Below are positions 21,101 to 31,993 of a DNA stretch of 64,000 nucleotides, piece by piece. The first letter of the stretch is position 1. Every line of letters begins with the position of its first letter. The notes under the pieces are model-generated. The model was not told the DNA's origin. It ran no database searches and worked only from the letters and a program-made list of their open reading frames with translations. The position numbers and the translations under genes were made by a program. The DNA lies in assembly GCA_034509755.1 (NCBI GenBank), contig CM067548.1:12972018-13036017 (forward strand), read 5' to 3'. The DNA comes from Anisodus tanguticus. Taxonomy: Eukaryota > Streptophyta > Magnoliopsida > Solanales > Solanaceae.

Positions 21101-21715
21101 CGTAAGCCCCACCTAAGTTACCCAGGAAAGTGGCTAAACGGGATTTACCCTCGAAAATCGAATCTGTTCACCCAGTTATAGTATTTTGATATTGTAGCGA
21201 CACACTAGGTGGTATATAAGTAATAAGGGGTATATCGTATAAGCAAACTCCAGTACATAAGAAAATAAATCAACAAATCCAAAATCTAAGGAAAGGAATC
21301 TACGACGCGTGGAGAATATGAAATAGATTACACACAAAGTAAAAGAGGATATAACAAATCAATAAGTCCATGAGATAGAAAAGAGTTTTATGGTGCACTG
21401 AGAATATGAAAGGAGATTAAAATGGGAAGTAGAAGGAGAAATGAGGTCTAAGTATCCTTATTTAATCTGGCTTAAAGATAATGTTCAAGAGGATAGCATG
21501 ACTTAAATCGAAAAGAAAGACTGAATTTGTGCCTAAGTAACTAAACGGCCTGATATGTCCTACCATATTATTTTGTAAGACAAAATTTGAAACTTTTTTT
21601 TGTTAATAGTAGAGTGTGGTTGATTGTGTTATGAAGGAAATTCTGCAGAAGTTATTCCAAAAGCTCTAAGAACCAATAGTTTGCCTATACATCTCAACAT
21701 TTGAGGATGAATGTT
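18136..21715 (+). other. Element C internal region, no recognisable pol
   Basis: By position this should encode protease, reverse transcriptase, RNase H and integrase. Stops are dense in all frames, and I could not recognise catalytic motifs. It is purine-rich on the plus strand, consistent with decayed Gypsy pol. No nested element ends were seen. Confidence 0.5.
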
Positions 21716-21731
21716 CTTCAGGGGGGAAGGA
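21716..21731 (+). other. Polypurine tract of element C
   Basis: TCAGGGGGGAAGGA lies immediately before the 3' LTR and just after GAGGATGAATGTTCT, the usual arrangement at the 3' end of plant chromovirus internal regions. It would prime plus-strand cDNA. Confidence 0.8.
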
Positions 21732-23201
21732 TGTTACACTCTGTATTTTTCACGTCGTTCATCTCATGAGTAAACTATATAAGATCGGGGAAGTTATGAA
21801 ACTCCTATAAGGATAAGGAAGGTGTTAAACAAGTGTTACACATATTCTATAAGGTTAAATGAATCAAAGGAAGCAAGTTCGTCAGAAAATCAGTTTTGTG
21901 GTGCATTTTCACGGACCATGAAATCGATTACGGTCCGTCAATAGGAAGAGGTGCCACTCTAAAATGGTTCCAGTAGCTGAGATTTGGAGGGGTGATTTCA
22001 CGTTCCCATTTCACGGACTATGAAACATTTAACAGTCCATGAATTAGACCGTGAAAGTGATAGAGGTGGCCGACTTAACTCGACTTATATTTGTGGGGAG
22101 GTTCATCTTTGGTCATTTTTCGACCAAGTATTGTTCCTAATCTTTCTCAAGACCTCACAATCCCTTCTCTAAGTTCCTAAAGTGAATTCAAGGTGATTAC
22201 ACCATAATCTAACATCAAAAGCTATATTGAGTGAATGATGGCACTTCTATTGAGTTGCTATGCAATTAAGGGTTGTTCCAGGTGATTAGAGGCCTTGTTT
22301 TAAGGTTGTACTTTCTGTTTAAGGTAAGATTAACACACCCTTGCTTGTGCTAGAGATTATTCATGTATTGGTTAAGTTGTTGGATGAGGAATCTACAAAT
22401 TAGCACCTTAAATAGTGTGAAGTGTTGTTGCTCTTTTGTTGGACTATTTGGAGGTTGAATATATGACTTGTTATAGCTAAAAATCATGGAGAGTAACTTG
22501 GTTATTTTATGATTGTTGTTGTTATGTTTGTCTATGTGTTGGTTAGGAAGATGATACTACAAGTTAGAAGGAAAGTAGCCAAATTGCACTTGCAAGTGAT
22601 AACTCTTGTTGGGCTATTTGGTTGAGTGTTAAGCTTGGTGTTAAGTGTTGAAACTTGTTTGTAGTTAATAAATGAGAAAAGAAAGCTAGAAGGAACCAGA
22701 GGTATTATCTTGATGTTGAATTTCCATTGATAGTGGACTTGGAGTTCTAAGCACATTAAGTGTTTGATGAAATATCGTAATGAATCGAATCTTAGTTTAT
22801 TAACCTAATCTTGACCCAAACCATTTCTGTTGTGTAGATTACGTTCATAGAGCATATGAGGAATCGTGGGATATTGTTGACTAGGTGACAAAGGTATGTA
22901 AGGCTTACCATTCTTCTTTTGGCATGATCATAATAAAAATGATAAATAACGAAACTTCCCTCCAAAAAAGGACTCTAATCTTAATTATTGAAGATATGCT
23001 TGTTATTCATCTATCGGGATGTTATTGGACCTTAATGTCCCTTGTCGGGAGTAATTTTCTGCATCTTATATTATCTCTGATTATGTGATGTTTTGTACTT
23101 CTTCTGGTTTCACGACAACTGAGTTATGTAACGATAGTCGGAGGGTAATGACCTTCTATCACTCTGACATGTTCATGATGTACCTTTGAGGTCTTTCATG
23201 C

Positions 23202-23203
<2 letters not shown>

Positions 23204-23240
<37 letters not shown>
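23204..23240. repeat. (TA)n microsatellite
   Basis: A pure TA tract inside the 3' LTR of element C, within the part absent from its 5' LTR. Confidence 0.9.
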
Positions 23241-23242
<2 letters not shown>

Positions 23243-23960
23243 GATATCGAGTCGCGCTATAGTCGGTCGAGTACGACACTTATATGTGCACACTACTGTA
23301 GTTGGGTACGTTATGATGATATCAACCCCAAAGAGCGGTTTGATGATAACAATATTGCCCCACTGTGAGGCATATATATATATCTGATTACATTTTTAAA
23401 GGAAAGCATGCATGTCATACGCCCTTAGTGGCATTCATTGTTAATGGTTGTCTCTTTATCCCTCTTTACTTTACTGCACCTCTTTATGCTTTACTTGTCT
23501 TACATATTTAGTACTTTGTTTGTAGTGACGTCCCTTTGTTGGGGGTGCTGCGTTTCATGCCTGCATGTTCAAATAGATTGAGTGACGACTATTTACAGCA
23601 GACTTTCAGCTCAGCCGTGGTGTCAGAGCTCTCCACTTGTTTTAGAGGTGCTTGTTTGAGTCAGTATGGATTTATGTATATATTATGGGTATGGCGGGGC
23701 CTTGTCCTGACCCTATGATGGTTATGTACTCCTTATAGGCTTGTAGACAGTTATCTTGTATATAAATGTCATGTATGGCCTTGCTGACCTTCCTATTATC
23801 AAGTTGATGTGTATTGTGACTTTGTCGACCTTCTCTGTGTATATATATGTTTGGGTTTTTCTACTTCCATATGTTGTATGTTCTGATTATTTTATGAGAG
23901 TTACTCTGAGGCCTTGTTGGCCCAAATATATATCAAGAATACATGTAAGATGTGGTACGA

Positions 23961-26044
23961 TGTCACACCCCGAACCTGGACCTGGACGTAACACGACACC
24001 CGATGCTTGACTACATATGTTCTAACGAACCAACTGGATGACTGAATCAACATGAGGTATACAAATATACTGAAAGCGAAAAATAAACTTAACTCATGCT
24101 GACCTACTAAGGTCCGACTGAATAAATAATTAAAAGTGCAAAATACTAAACAAAGTTTGAAAGATAAATATTGTAGTCAACAAGCTAACATAAAAGCCTG
24201 TGACTCTGTTAACCGCTAACATAATCTATGAAGCCTCTAATAAAGTATTATAACTGATTGTTGCTGGGACAAGGCCCGCGGCATACATGACTGTCTGTTA
24301 AATTATAAATATTGTAAAATAAATAATAAGGCCCCAAAAGACTGGGGCTCACTAACTCAGCTGATACTAGAGATCCTAGCGTGCAGATGCGTCGTCTTGA
24401 AAATCGTTACCTGTATCGTGAGATGTAGGCCCTGGGAAAAAGGGACTTTAGTACATTTGAATTGCACTAGTATGTAAAACCAACTGAATGAAATAACTAG
24501 ATGTGGGGTGCTTGGGATAGGGGCAACCCAAAACAATAAACATGAATAAATATGAAAATGAAAATTATAACTGAAACTGAACATAAGTACTCTTTATCCT
24601 GAATAAAGTACCACATGTTTTACTGAAGTTAACTACGGCCTGAGGCCCAAAGATGCATAAAGCATAAACTACAGCCTCAAGCCCAATATAAGTGCACAAG
24701 CTATAGCCTCGGGCCCAAGTATACGTATACATAACTACGGCCCGATGCCCAAAGATGCATAATGCCCAAATACTGGTGTTCAACATTCAGAAATGTAAAA
24801 TAAGGAAATGAGAATCATACTGTAATACATGATACTGAAGTACGGAATCATACTGAAGTACATGATACTGGAATACTGAATAGGACTAGACTAAGACATG
24901 TATTCATAAATTGATTATGAAGTTTTAAGTATTAACTGTTCATAGTAAACTGAATTGTCATCACTGGGACTCATGGGATATCGAACACGAGTCTATACTA
25001 ATTATGTAATGAGTTCACAATATTCAAAATGATAATTATGAACAACTACGAAGTGATATTCTGAAAGGTTAAAAGTTCCAAACTTTTCATGAACTAGGGC
25101 ATAATCTCTATATCTGAAGAAATTCACAGAAATTTGATGAACGAGGTGTGATGATGATTAATAATGTTCCCACACATAGAGAGTTAGCCTCATATACCTG
25201 TAATCACTCATAGAAAATGAACTATATTGATTTCTGACGAAGAATGCTCCAAACCCTAGCTTGAATTGCTTGTGAAGGTTTTCGTTGTTAATTCTATGTT
25301 TTAATTTGAAAATCATGATCAAACGTTAGAATTGCTAAGGAATCATTAATAAACTTACCTTGTTGTGGGAGGTTGAGAGGAGAGAAAAATGCTCTTGGGA
25401 GGGAATTCTACGAAGTTGGAATAACTGCTAAATGCATTTTCGGACTAAGTGTTGAATTTATAGGACATGCCATTTGGATCCCCCACCTTGCTGAGCGAGG
25501 TCCATAATGAGGTGTTGTCTCGCTCTTAGCTTCACTTAGAGAGCTACCCTGTCTGTTTTACAATTAGACAGATTTTTGGAAAACAAATGGCATTTGGACA
25601 TCCCACATCACTAGGCGAGGTGTATAGTGAAGTGTTGTCTCGCTCTAGGCTTCGCTTAGCGAGCTCCCCTGTCCATTTCACACTTAGCCAAAATTTTACA
25701 TTTTTCGACTTTTTGACATCGTTCAGTAAAATACGCATAACTCATAGCACAAAGCTCCGATTGGGCTCCACCATATATGGTTGGAAATGTATTTCAAATA
25801 TATACATTTTTGACGTTTTAAGTATTCTAAAAGTCCCAACAGGTGTTCACTACATTGGGATGGAAAGTAGACCAATCATAAACTTAGTCGATTCTATCAA
25901 ACCTTATGCACCTCACTATTCCTCTTATTTTCAAACCAAGTATTTCCACCCAAACTCATCCCGATGGGACTTCATATGGCTAAAATATCACACTAATACT
26001 TATTTAGGACATTTACACCTAACCCAAATTTACAGAGTGTTACA
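23961..26044 (-). mobile_element. Solo LTR nested in element C 3' LTR
   Basis: It is a 2,084-bp segment with TG..CA ends (TGTCACACCCCGAACC .. AGAGTGTTACA). The reverse orientation follows from the usual TGTAACAC start and GGGTGTGACA end. The flanks TACGA (23956-23960) and TACGC (26045-26049) are a 4/5 target duplication. No PBS, polypurine tract or coding region lies inside, so it is the product of LTR-LTR recombination. Confidence 0.85.
24629..24775. repeat. Degenerate tandem repeat inside the solo LTR
   Basis: About four copies of a 35-40 bp unit built on AACTACGGCCTGAGGCCCAA, diverged from each other. Short GC-rich tandem units like this recur inside several LTRs of the window. Confidence 0.6.
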
Positions 26045-26100
26045 TACGCTCGGGTCGTTAGGGCACGGGTGCCGGCCACCCCCAATGTTAGGGTGTGACA

Positions 26101-27325
26101 CGTTTTCACGCATCGAACCTAGGCAAGGACGTAACACTGGACTCAATGCCTTGCTGCTTATGACAGAGCGAACCACATGACTTGCTGAATCAACATGGGA
26201 CATGTACTATGAGGAGTTTAAGTAAAAACATAAAAAGTCTGTATAAATCATGTAACTTCGTAATAATACTGAAATTACTATTTTAAAACATAAGTGCGAA
26301 AATATTCTGAAAACGTGATAGTGTAGCCCACAAGGCTGAACATTACCGAATACCTAACATGACATGAGTGACTATTCTATGAAACCTCTAACATAAGTCT
26401 GTAATACTGAACTGTTGCTGGGACAAGGCCCCAGCATACATGACTGTTTAACATAACTATTGTAAATAAAGACAGTGCCCGAAGGAGGTGGGGCTCACCA
26501 AATAGCTAATACAATGAAGTCTTAACAATCAGATCTATCATCTTGAAAATTTATACCAGCATTGTGAAATGCAGGACCCGGGCAAAAGGGACGTAAGTAT
26601 ACTGGAATTGTACTTGTATGTAAAACAGCTGAAAGAAAGAACTCTACGTGGAGTGCTTGGGAAATGAGCAGTCCAAATCAATAACATGGATACATTAAAC
26701 AATCTAAAAATGAACTGTAACTGCAAACTATAAAGTTGTAACTGAAACATGGACATGACCATGATCTGCATGATCAAGCTATAAACTGAGTAAAATATTT
26801 TATGTATATCTGCGGGAAATCCATGGTATAAATGACAACATGAAAGCACCACGTGAGCATGAGCAACCCCATACCTTTCCAGGGTATGAGACATGAACAA
26901 GACATGATTGGATCCAATCAATAAACATGAAAGAATTATCCTAACTGGGAGGAGCGATCCTTATCCTACGTTCGAATACATAGTTTCATGTGTTTAAACG
27001 TTCTCGGTAAATCTATGCTACTCCAAAAAAATATGAACATGAATATATGTGGCATTTACGCCTATGGTCTTAAAACATGATTCATAATATAGATTATAAC
27101 AAGTATACATAACATAGTTTTACATGAAAATCTATAGAACTATAGGTATTTACTTCCTGAGACATGAAAACATGTAAGAATATATAGAATGGAACAATTT
27201 GAGTTCATAATTGGTATCTGAGAGCTCATGGAAAAGATAATACGAGCATACATGAATTACAGACAGGTTCATGACTGTTGTAATGATATATGAATACCAT
27301 AATTTGAAATATGATTTAGTTTAAC

Positions 27326-27388
<63 letters not shown>

Positions 27389-28296
27389 CTAACTTGTTTA
27401 TGAGGTTTATCATAAATTGAGACATAATTCTCTAACTTTGAAGAGAAATAAGGTTTCATGAACTAACGTGGCATGGGAAAGAACAATAATGTTCCACTTA
27501 TGGATAGAAGTCCTACATACCTTAATCGCTACAAAACGTGAAGAAAAGGTCTAAAATTTGAAGAACAAATCCAAGAATATAAACTTGGAACCTTGAGAAG
27601 GGTTTTCTTGAAAGCTCTAAGATTATAACGTAGAATATTATTAAGAACCCATGTATAAGTGTTAGAATTACTTAGAAATATATGAGACAGGTTTACCTTG
27701 ATGTGGGAGGATGAGTAGAGGAGATTTGATAGGGCTTGGAGAACTGAAAAATAGAATAAAAGTTTGGAAAAATGGACTTTAATGAATCCCAGATGTGGTC
27801 TGCATTGCATTTTGCATTCACAGATGCTAAAGCATATCAAAACAGAATGTTGGGAACTTTGAGATGAAATTCATTCAAAATGCATTTGTAAATTCACCAC
27901 AGAATGCGTTCAGCATCGCAGAATGCGGTCTACGTCGCATATGTGTGTCCGACGAACTACTCTGCGACCCTTTAGTACAACAGTCATAACATTTTGTATA
28001 GATGTCCATTTAAGCTCCACCATATACGGATAGAAGGGTATTTCAAAGGGATACAACTTTATGTTTTATGTTTTCTCAAATTCCATATATATTTGCCCAT
28101 ATACTCAATGTAAGCGAGACCTGGTGCAAACTCACTTGAAAATATGCTCCGTAGAGTAGCTTTCGGCTATACTTTGCTGAAATACTCTTTTTATACCTTT
28201 TATAGGTTTCAAAATACTTCCTACACTCCCTATCTTAGTTCCATTATATCCCCATCTTACGGGTCAAATCTTAGCCTGAAGATACGGGGTGTTACA
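26101..28296 (-). repeat. Element B LTR lying between two internal regions
   Basis: On the minus strand it starts at 28296 with TGTAACACCCCGTATCTTC, directly after a polypurine tract. It ends at about 26103 next to the element C insertion, beyond which lies a PBS (15446-15458). Its left portion matches 57909-58015 (GAACCTAGG, CCTTGCTG, GCTGAATCAACATG). It contains a compound (AC)n(AT)n microsatellite at 27326-27382. Having PPT on one side and PBS on the other means it serves as 3' LTR of one unit and 5' LTR of another. Confidence 0.8.
27326..27382. repeat. (AC)n(AT)n microsatellite
   Basis: About sixteen AC units followed by about thirteen AT units within the element B LTR. Confidence 0.9.
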
Positions 28297-28968
28297 TTAT
28301 CTCCCCTTTGGGATCATTCATCCTCGAATGATGGTCATGGCTAAAGTGGGACTAACTTTAGAATTCTACAGAACTTTCAACAAAGTTTCCTTTGTAGATA
28401 GGACTATCCCAACATTTCTCAAACACTTGCAAGCTAACCCGAGAAGAATACAAGCCTCACAGGGCATCATAAATACACATGACATGACATAACATGGTAA
28501 CTAAAACATGGATGTGTGTGACACGAATACTGTGTTAGCATGAATATGTGAATACTAACTACCATGAATACCGGTCTAATATGAACACATTTATATTAGA
28601 CTAAATTAATACATAAATACTATACATGGGATTTGGAAAAGAATTCGTAGGCACGAATGACATGAGTACTAGAACATGATTATGAATATGTCATGACTAC
28701 ATGGATGTGAGGAGCATGAAATGGAACATGAACACTGACTTGACATAAATACATGAATACTGGCTGACATGGATACATGAGTGTTGAACTACCATGAGAT
28801 CTGAATACGTGAAAACCTGGATATCATAACATGAAATCTAAATGCCGAAAACATAAATGTTACAGTAGGAGACTCAGTACTAAGTTGAGGTGGGATCTGA
28901 ACACTGAACTGACATGAGGTATGAATACTTGAGGTAGTTACCTTAGACATTTTCTGCTTGACTATCAA
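28297..28968 (-). mobile_element. Element B 3' internal end with polypurine tract
   Basis: The minus strand ends in TTCGAGGATGAATGATCCC and then AAAGGGGAGATAA at 28297-28310, immediately before the LTR. The rest is a repetitive non-coding 3' region rich in ACATGA-type words. Element A interrupts it at 28968; the other side continues at 50720. Confidence 0.75.
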
Positions 28969-29208
28969 TGTCACACCCTACCTTTGGGGGTGTGGCTGAT
29001 ACCCATCGCCTGAACGACCTGAACATATCACCTATGAATCATAACCGAAACATACGTCTAGGCCGACATGGCCTTAGAAAAATAATCATAAAGGAAATCT
29101 GAACACGAAAACATGTAACCAATGACAACCCGACTAATACATATGTATAACCGGGTAGGCAAGGCCACAATAGAAGTACCAACAATAGGTAATGAGGCTG
29201 ACAAGGCC

Positions 29209-29209
<1 letters not shown>

Positions 29210-29241
<32 letters not shown>
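29210..29241. repeat. (AT)n microsatellite
   Basis: A pure AT tract in the 3' LTR of element A. The 5' LTR has a shorter tract at 44732-44749. Confidence 0.9.
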
Positions 29242-29242
<1 letters not shown>

Positions 29243-29619
29243 CAAAGACCACTAGTTTTCAAGCCTATAAGAGTACTACAACACGTCCTCAAGTTGGGAT
29301 AGGACCCCACCATAACCAAAATAAATGTAAACATATGCAATATGGCCTACCACTCTATATATAGCGACTCTAGAAGAGAAGGTGTGCGATGACCCACTGC
29401 AGAACTGGCCAACCTGTTGTGGAGGAGCATCTGGCTGTCTGCCTACACTTGCAGGCATGAAACACAGTGCCCCAGCAAAATGGACATCAGTACGATAGAA
29501 TATACTGAATATGTAAGGAATAAATAAACGTAAATGAAGGCATCAGTGTGAAAAAGGGAACTAAAGAAAATAATATGTAACCCTGATGTGCCACTGCGGA
29601 CTATACTGTACTTAAATGA

Positions 29620-29840
29620 GATATAATCACGTATATAACATCGTAGGCCTCTGTGGGCAATATCATCTGTATAATATATCGTGTATATAACATTGTAGGC
29701 CTCTGTGGGCAATATCATATGTATAATATATTGTGTATATAACACCGTAGGCCTCTATGGACAATATTATCAATATCATACCTGTATAAGCTGCGTATAT
29801 AATACTATATGCCTCTATGGACAATATAGATGTATATACA
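29620..29840. repeat. ~57-bp tandem repeat in element A LTR
   Basis: About four copies of a unit containing GTAGGCCTCTGTGGGCAATATC followed by ATATATCGTGTATATAAC-like sequence. The other LTR has the same array at about 45130-45330. Confidence 0.8.
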
Positions 29841-31705
29841 TATACCTGGAAGCCATCTGAAGAATATGGAATACTCTGTGAACCTGTCGGAGTAACATAA
29901 GGTCATTGCACCTCTGACTAACCTTATGCGGATAACAAATTATTCTATCCTTTCATATGAATCAATGAGAGGAGATATAATAGCGAATCTCTAGCTTCCG
30001 AGAAATCACCAATGAGCCATACTATGTAGATATAAGAGAAAATATGTAGAATACGGAATCTGAGAAGGGAAAATTAAGATCCATCAGACATTTTTGATAG
30101 GGGTAGACATGCTTCTATATTCAAGAGTAAAGTTAGAATAAGGAACCTTCATTTTATGATGTTTTCCTTACAATCATGCCGATAGAAAGAAGTGTACACT
30201 TTACATACCTTGTCGCCTTAGCTATACGGATTCCACAGGCTCTTACACTCCACAAATGGTTATATACATTATACGAACAATTTTTATTAATGACAGATTT
30301 ATAATCCATAAGGAAACTCGTTGAGACATTTTATCAAACACCTAGCGTATGTAGATTTCATGTACTCTTCTATAGCCAATTCTATTCATCTAGCAACACA
30401 ACAAGTTTCTCCCATCCTTCCTCCTTCCATACACAACATTTTAACACTCCAGCAACTCCATACAACACTCACAACCTCATACAAATAGCCTACAACACAA
30501 CAAGCAAGATACAACACTTCAAGAACTAGTTCTACTGGATTTCCCAACACTTTATCCTCCTACACTTGTATAGACTTAAGAACAAAAAGGAGAAAGTGAT
30601 ACTTACCTCAAACCACAAGAAGTACTTCAAATCCAAGATTGCTTCACTGCCAAGAATTCTCCTAGAATCAAAACAACGAGGAGAAAGATGATTCTACTGA
30701 TAACCACAAGATTTTTTATGATGAATTTGCATGGTTTGTCCTTTGATTTGGCTTAGGATAATTCAAGGCCTCTTAGAGAGAGTTTAGGATCAATTTATGG
30801 TTAGGGAAATGAGAGGAAATGAGCTCAAAGTCTAATTGGACCTATTTATATAGAATTCAAAACTTAGCTCTAACATGATCCATGGCGAGGTATGCGAACC
30901 GCCGACATTGCCTGCAAATCACAGGTGGTGTAACAGACCTTGCTAGGAACTCTAAAAGGATTGTTTCACTTTGTGGCCTCATATGTATTTCACAGACATG
31001 ATATGTGATTCGCAGATCACCCCGAGCAGTGAAATTTTGCCGATCTTTTGTTGAAACTTACTTACGTCGATCCAATTAGTCTTAAACCTTCCCAAAACCG
31101 ACTCAACACTTCTGTTAACCTCAATTAAACTCTTGGAGTGATTCTACCATCTCTGAACCTATGTCAGCCAACACTACGACAATGACGATGTATGTAAACA
31201 TGGGGTGTAACATCTTTCCCCCTTAAGAACATTTATCCTCGAATCTAAAGGTAGCATATCTTAAAAGTTCTAGTTCTTAGGATTCTTAAAAATTCTAGCT
31301 GAGTTTTCTCCATAAACAGGACTATCCAAAACTTTCCATGTAGCCAGGAAACACATCTAATGCCACACGGAGCTATGCAATAACATATAGTATCATACTA
31401 GTCTCACACGAGCATATGTCTATCAAGAGGTCAAATAGAGTAATCCATAACTCACCTCATTTACCAAGCCCTTATGCTTGGGTTGCGTCTGCCACATCAC
31501 TGCTATGATCATCACATGTATAAGGTATATAAAGTAAGTGTATTTCTATGGAACATATATTAGGGATCGTATCGCACGAGTGTCGTTATAACCTTTTTAG
31601 CTAGAATAAACAAGGGCACCCATACTTCATATCCTTCTTAACTTCTCAAACTATCTCTTTTATCTCATTGCTTCCTTCACAACACCCTAATTGGAGGCTA
31701 TCTCT

Positions 31706-31993
31706 TTAGTCTAAAACTTTTGGACTCGACGATATAGAACAAAAATTTAGATATCTTCCTAAGACATATCTTTTATACCATGAACACCCTCGATTAGTTA
31801 TAAATGAAATTAATATCCTATATACTTCTGTAACATTGATATGTGGAAAATTGATTAAACTTTCTTTAACTCCTAGAGGTAACTCAAGCTCATAGACCAC
31901 TTGGCCAAATTTCTGAGTAATCGTATATGGTTTGATATATCTGGGGCTAAGCTTGCTCTCTCGGTCGTATCTCATTACACTTTTTATGGGCAA
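31706..31993 (-). pseudogene. Integrase C-terminal remnant of element A
   Basis: The minus-strand frame reads KSVMRYDRESKLSPRYIKPY, then VVYELELP and a stretch where VFHVSMLKKY would be expected (NFPHINVTEVYR). This corresponds to the segment before the chromodomain in chromovirus integrases (KLSPRYIGPF..YELALP..HPVFHVS). It lies about 490 bp upstream of the polypurine tract, the expected place. Frames break on both sides. Confidence 0.65.

Larger units (their letters stand above)
15466..26100 (+). mobile_element. Element C: Gypsy-type LTR retrotransposon (decayed)
   Basis: The structure is 5' LTR 15466-17192, PBS, degraded internal region, polypurine tract and 3' LTR 21732-26100; the last is interrupted by a solo LTR at 23961-26044. 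The flanks CGTTA (15461-15465) and CGTTT (26101-26105) form a 4/5 target duplication. The empty site is confirmed by the homologous junction at about 57905, where the same sequence is continuous. Insertion was at the LTR/PBS boundary of element B. Gag remnants suggest a Tekay/Del-like chromovirus. Confidence 0.85.
21732..26100 (+). repeat. 3' LTR of element C, split by a solo LTR
   Basis: It begins TGTTACACTCTGTATTTTTC. The first part ends at 23960, and the last ~51 bp resume at 26050 (or 26045 counting the duplicated target) and finish GGGTGTGACA at 26100. The last part matches the terminal 50 bp of the 5' LTR (GCTCGGGCCATTAGGG type). It contains a (TA)n microsatellite at about 23204-23240. 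Confidence 0.85.
28969..31213 (-). repeat. 3' LTR of element A
   Basis: It reads TGTTACACCCCATGTTTAC at its minus-strand start and ends CCCCAAAGGTAGGGTGTGACA. The polypurine tract TTCTTAAGGGGGAAAGA lies at 31214-31230 on the minus strand, after GATTCGAGGATAAATG. It contains (AT)n at 29210-29241 and a tandem repeat at 29620-29840. It is collinear with 44487-45943 plus 49947-50719. Confidence 0.85.
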
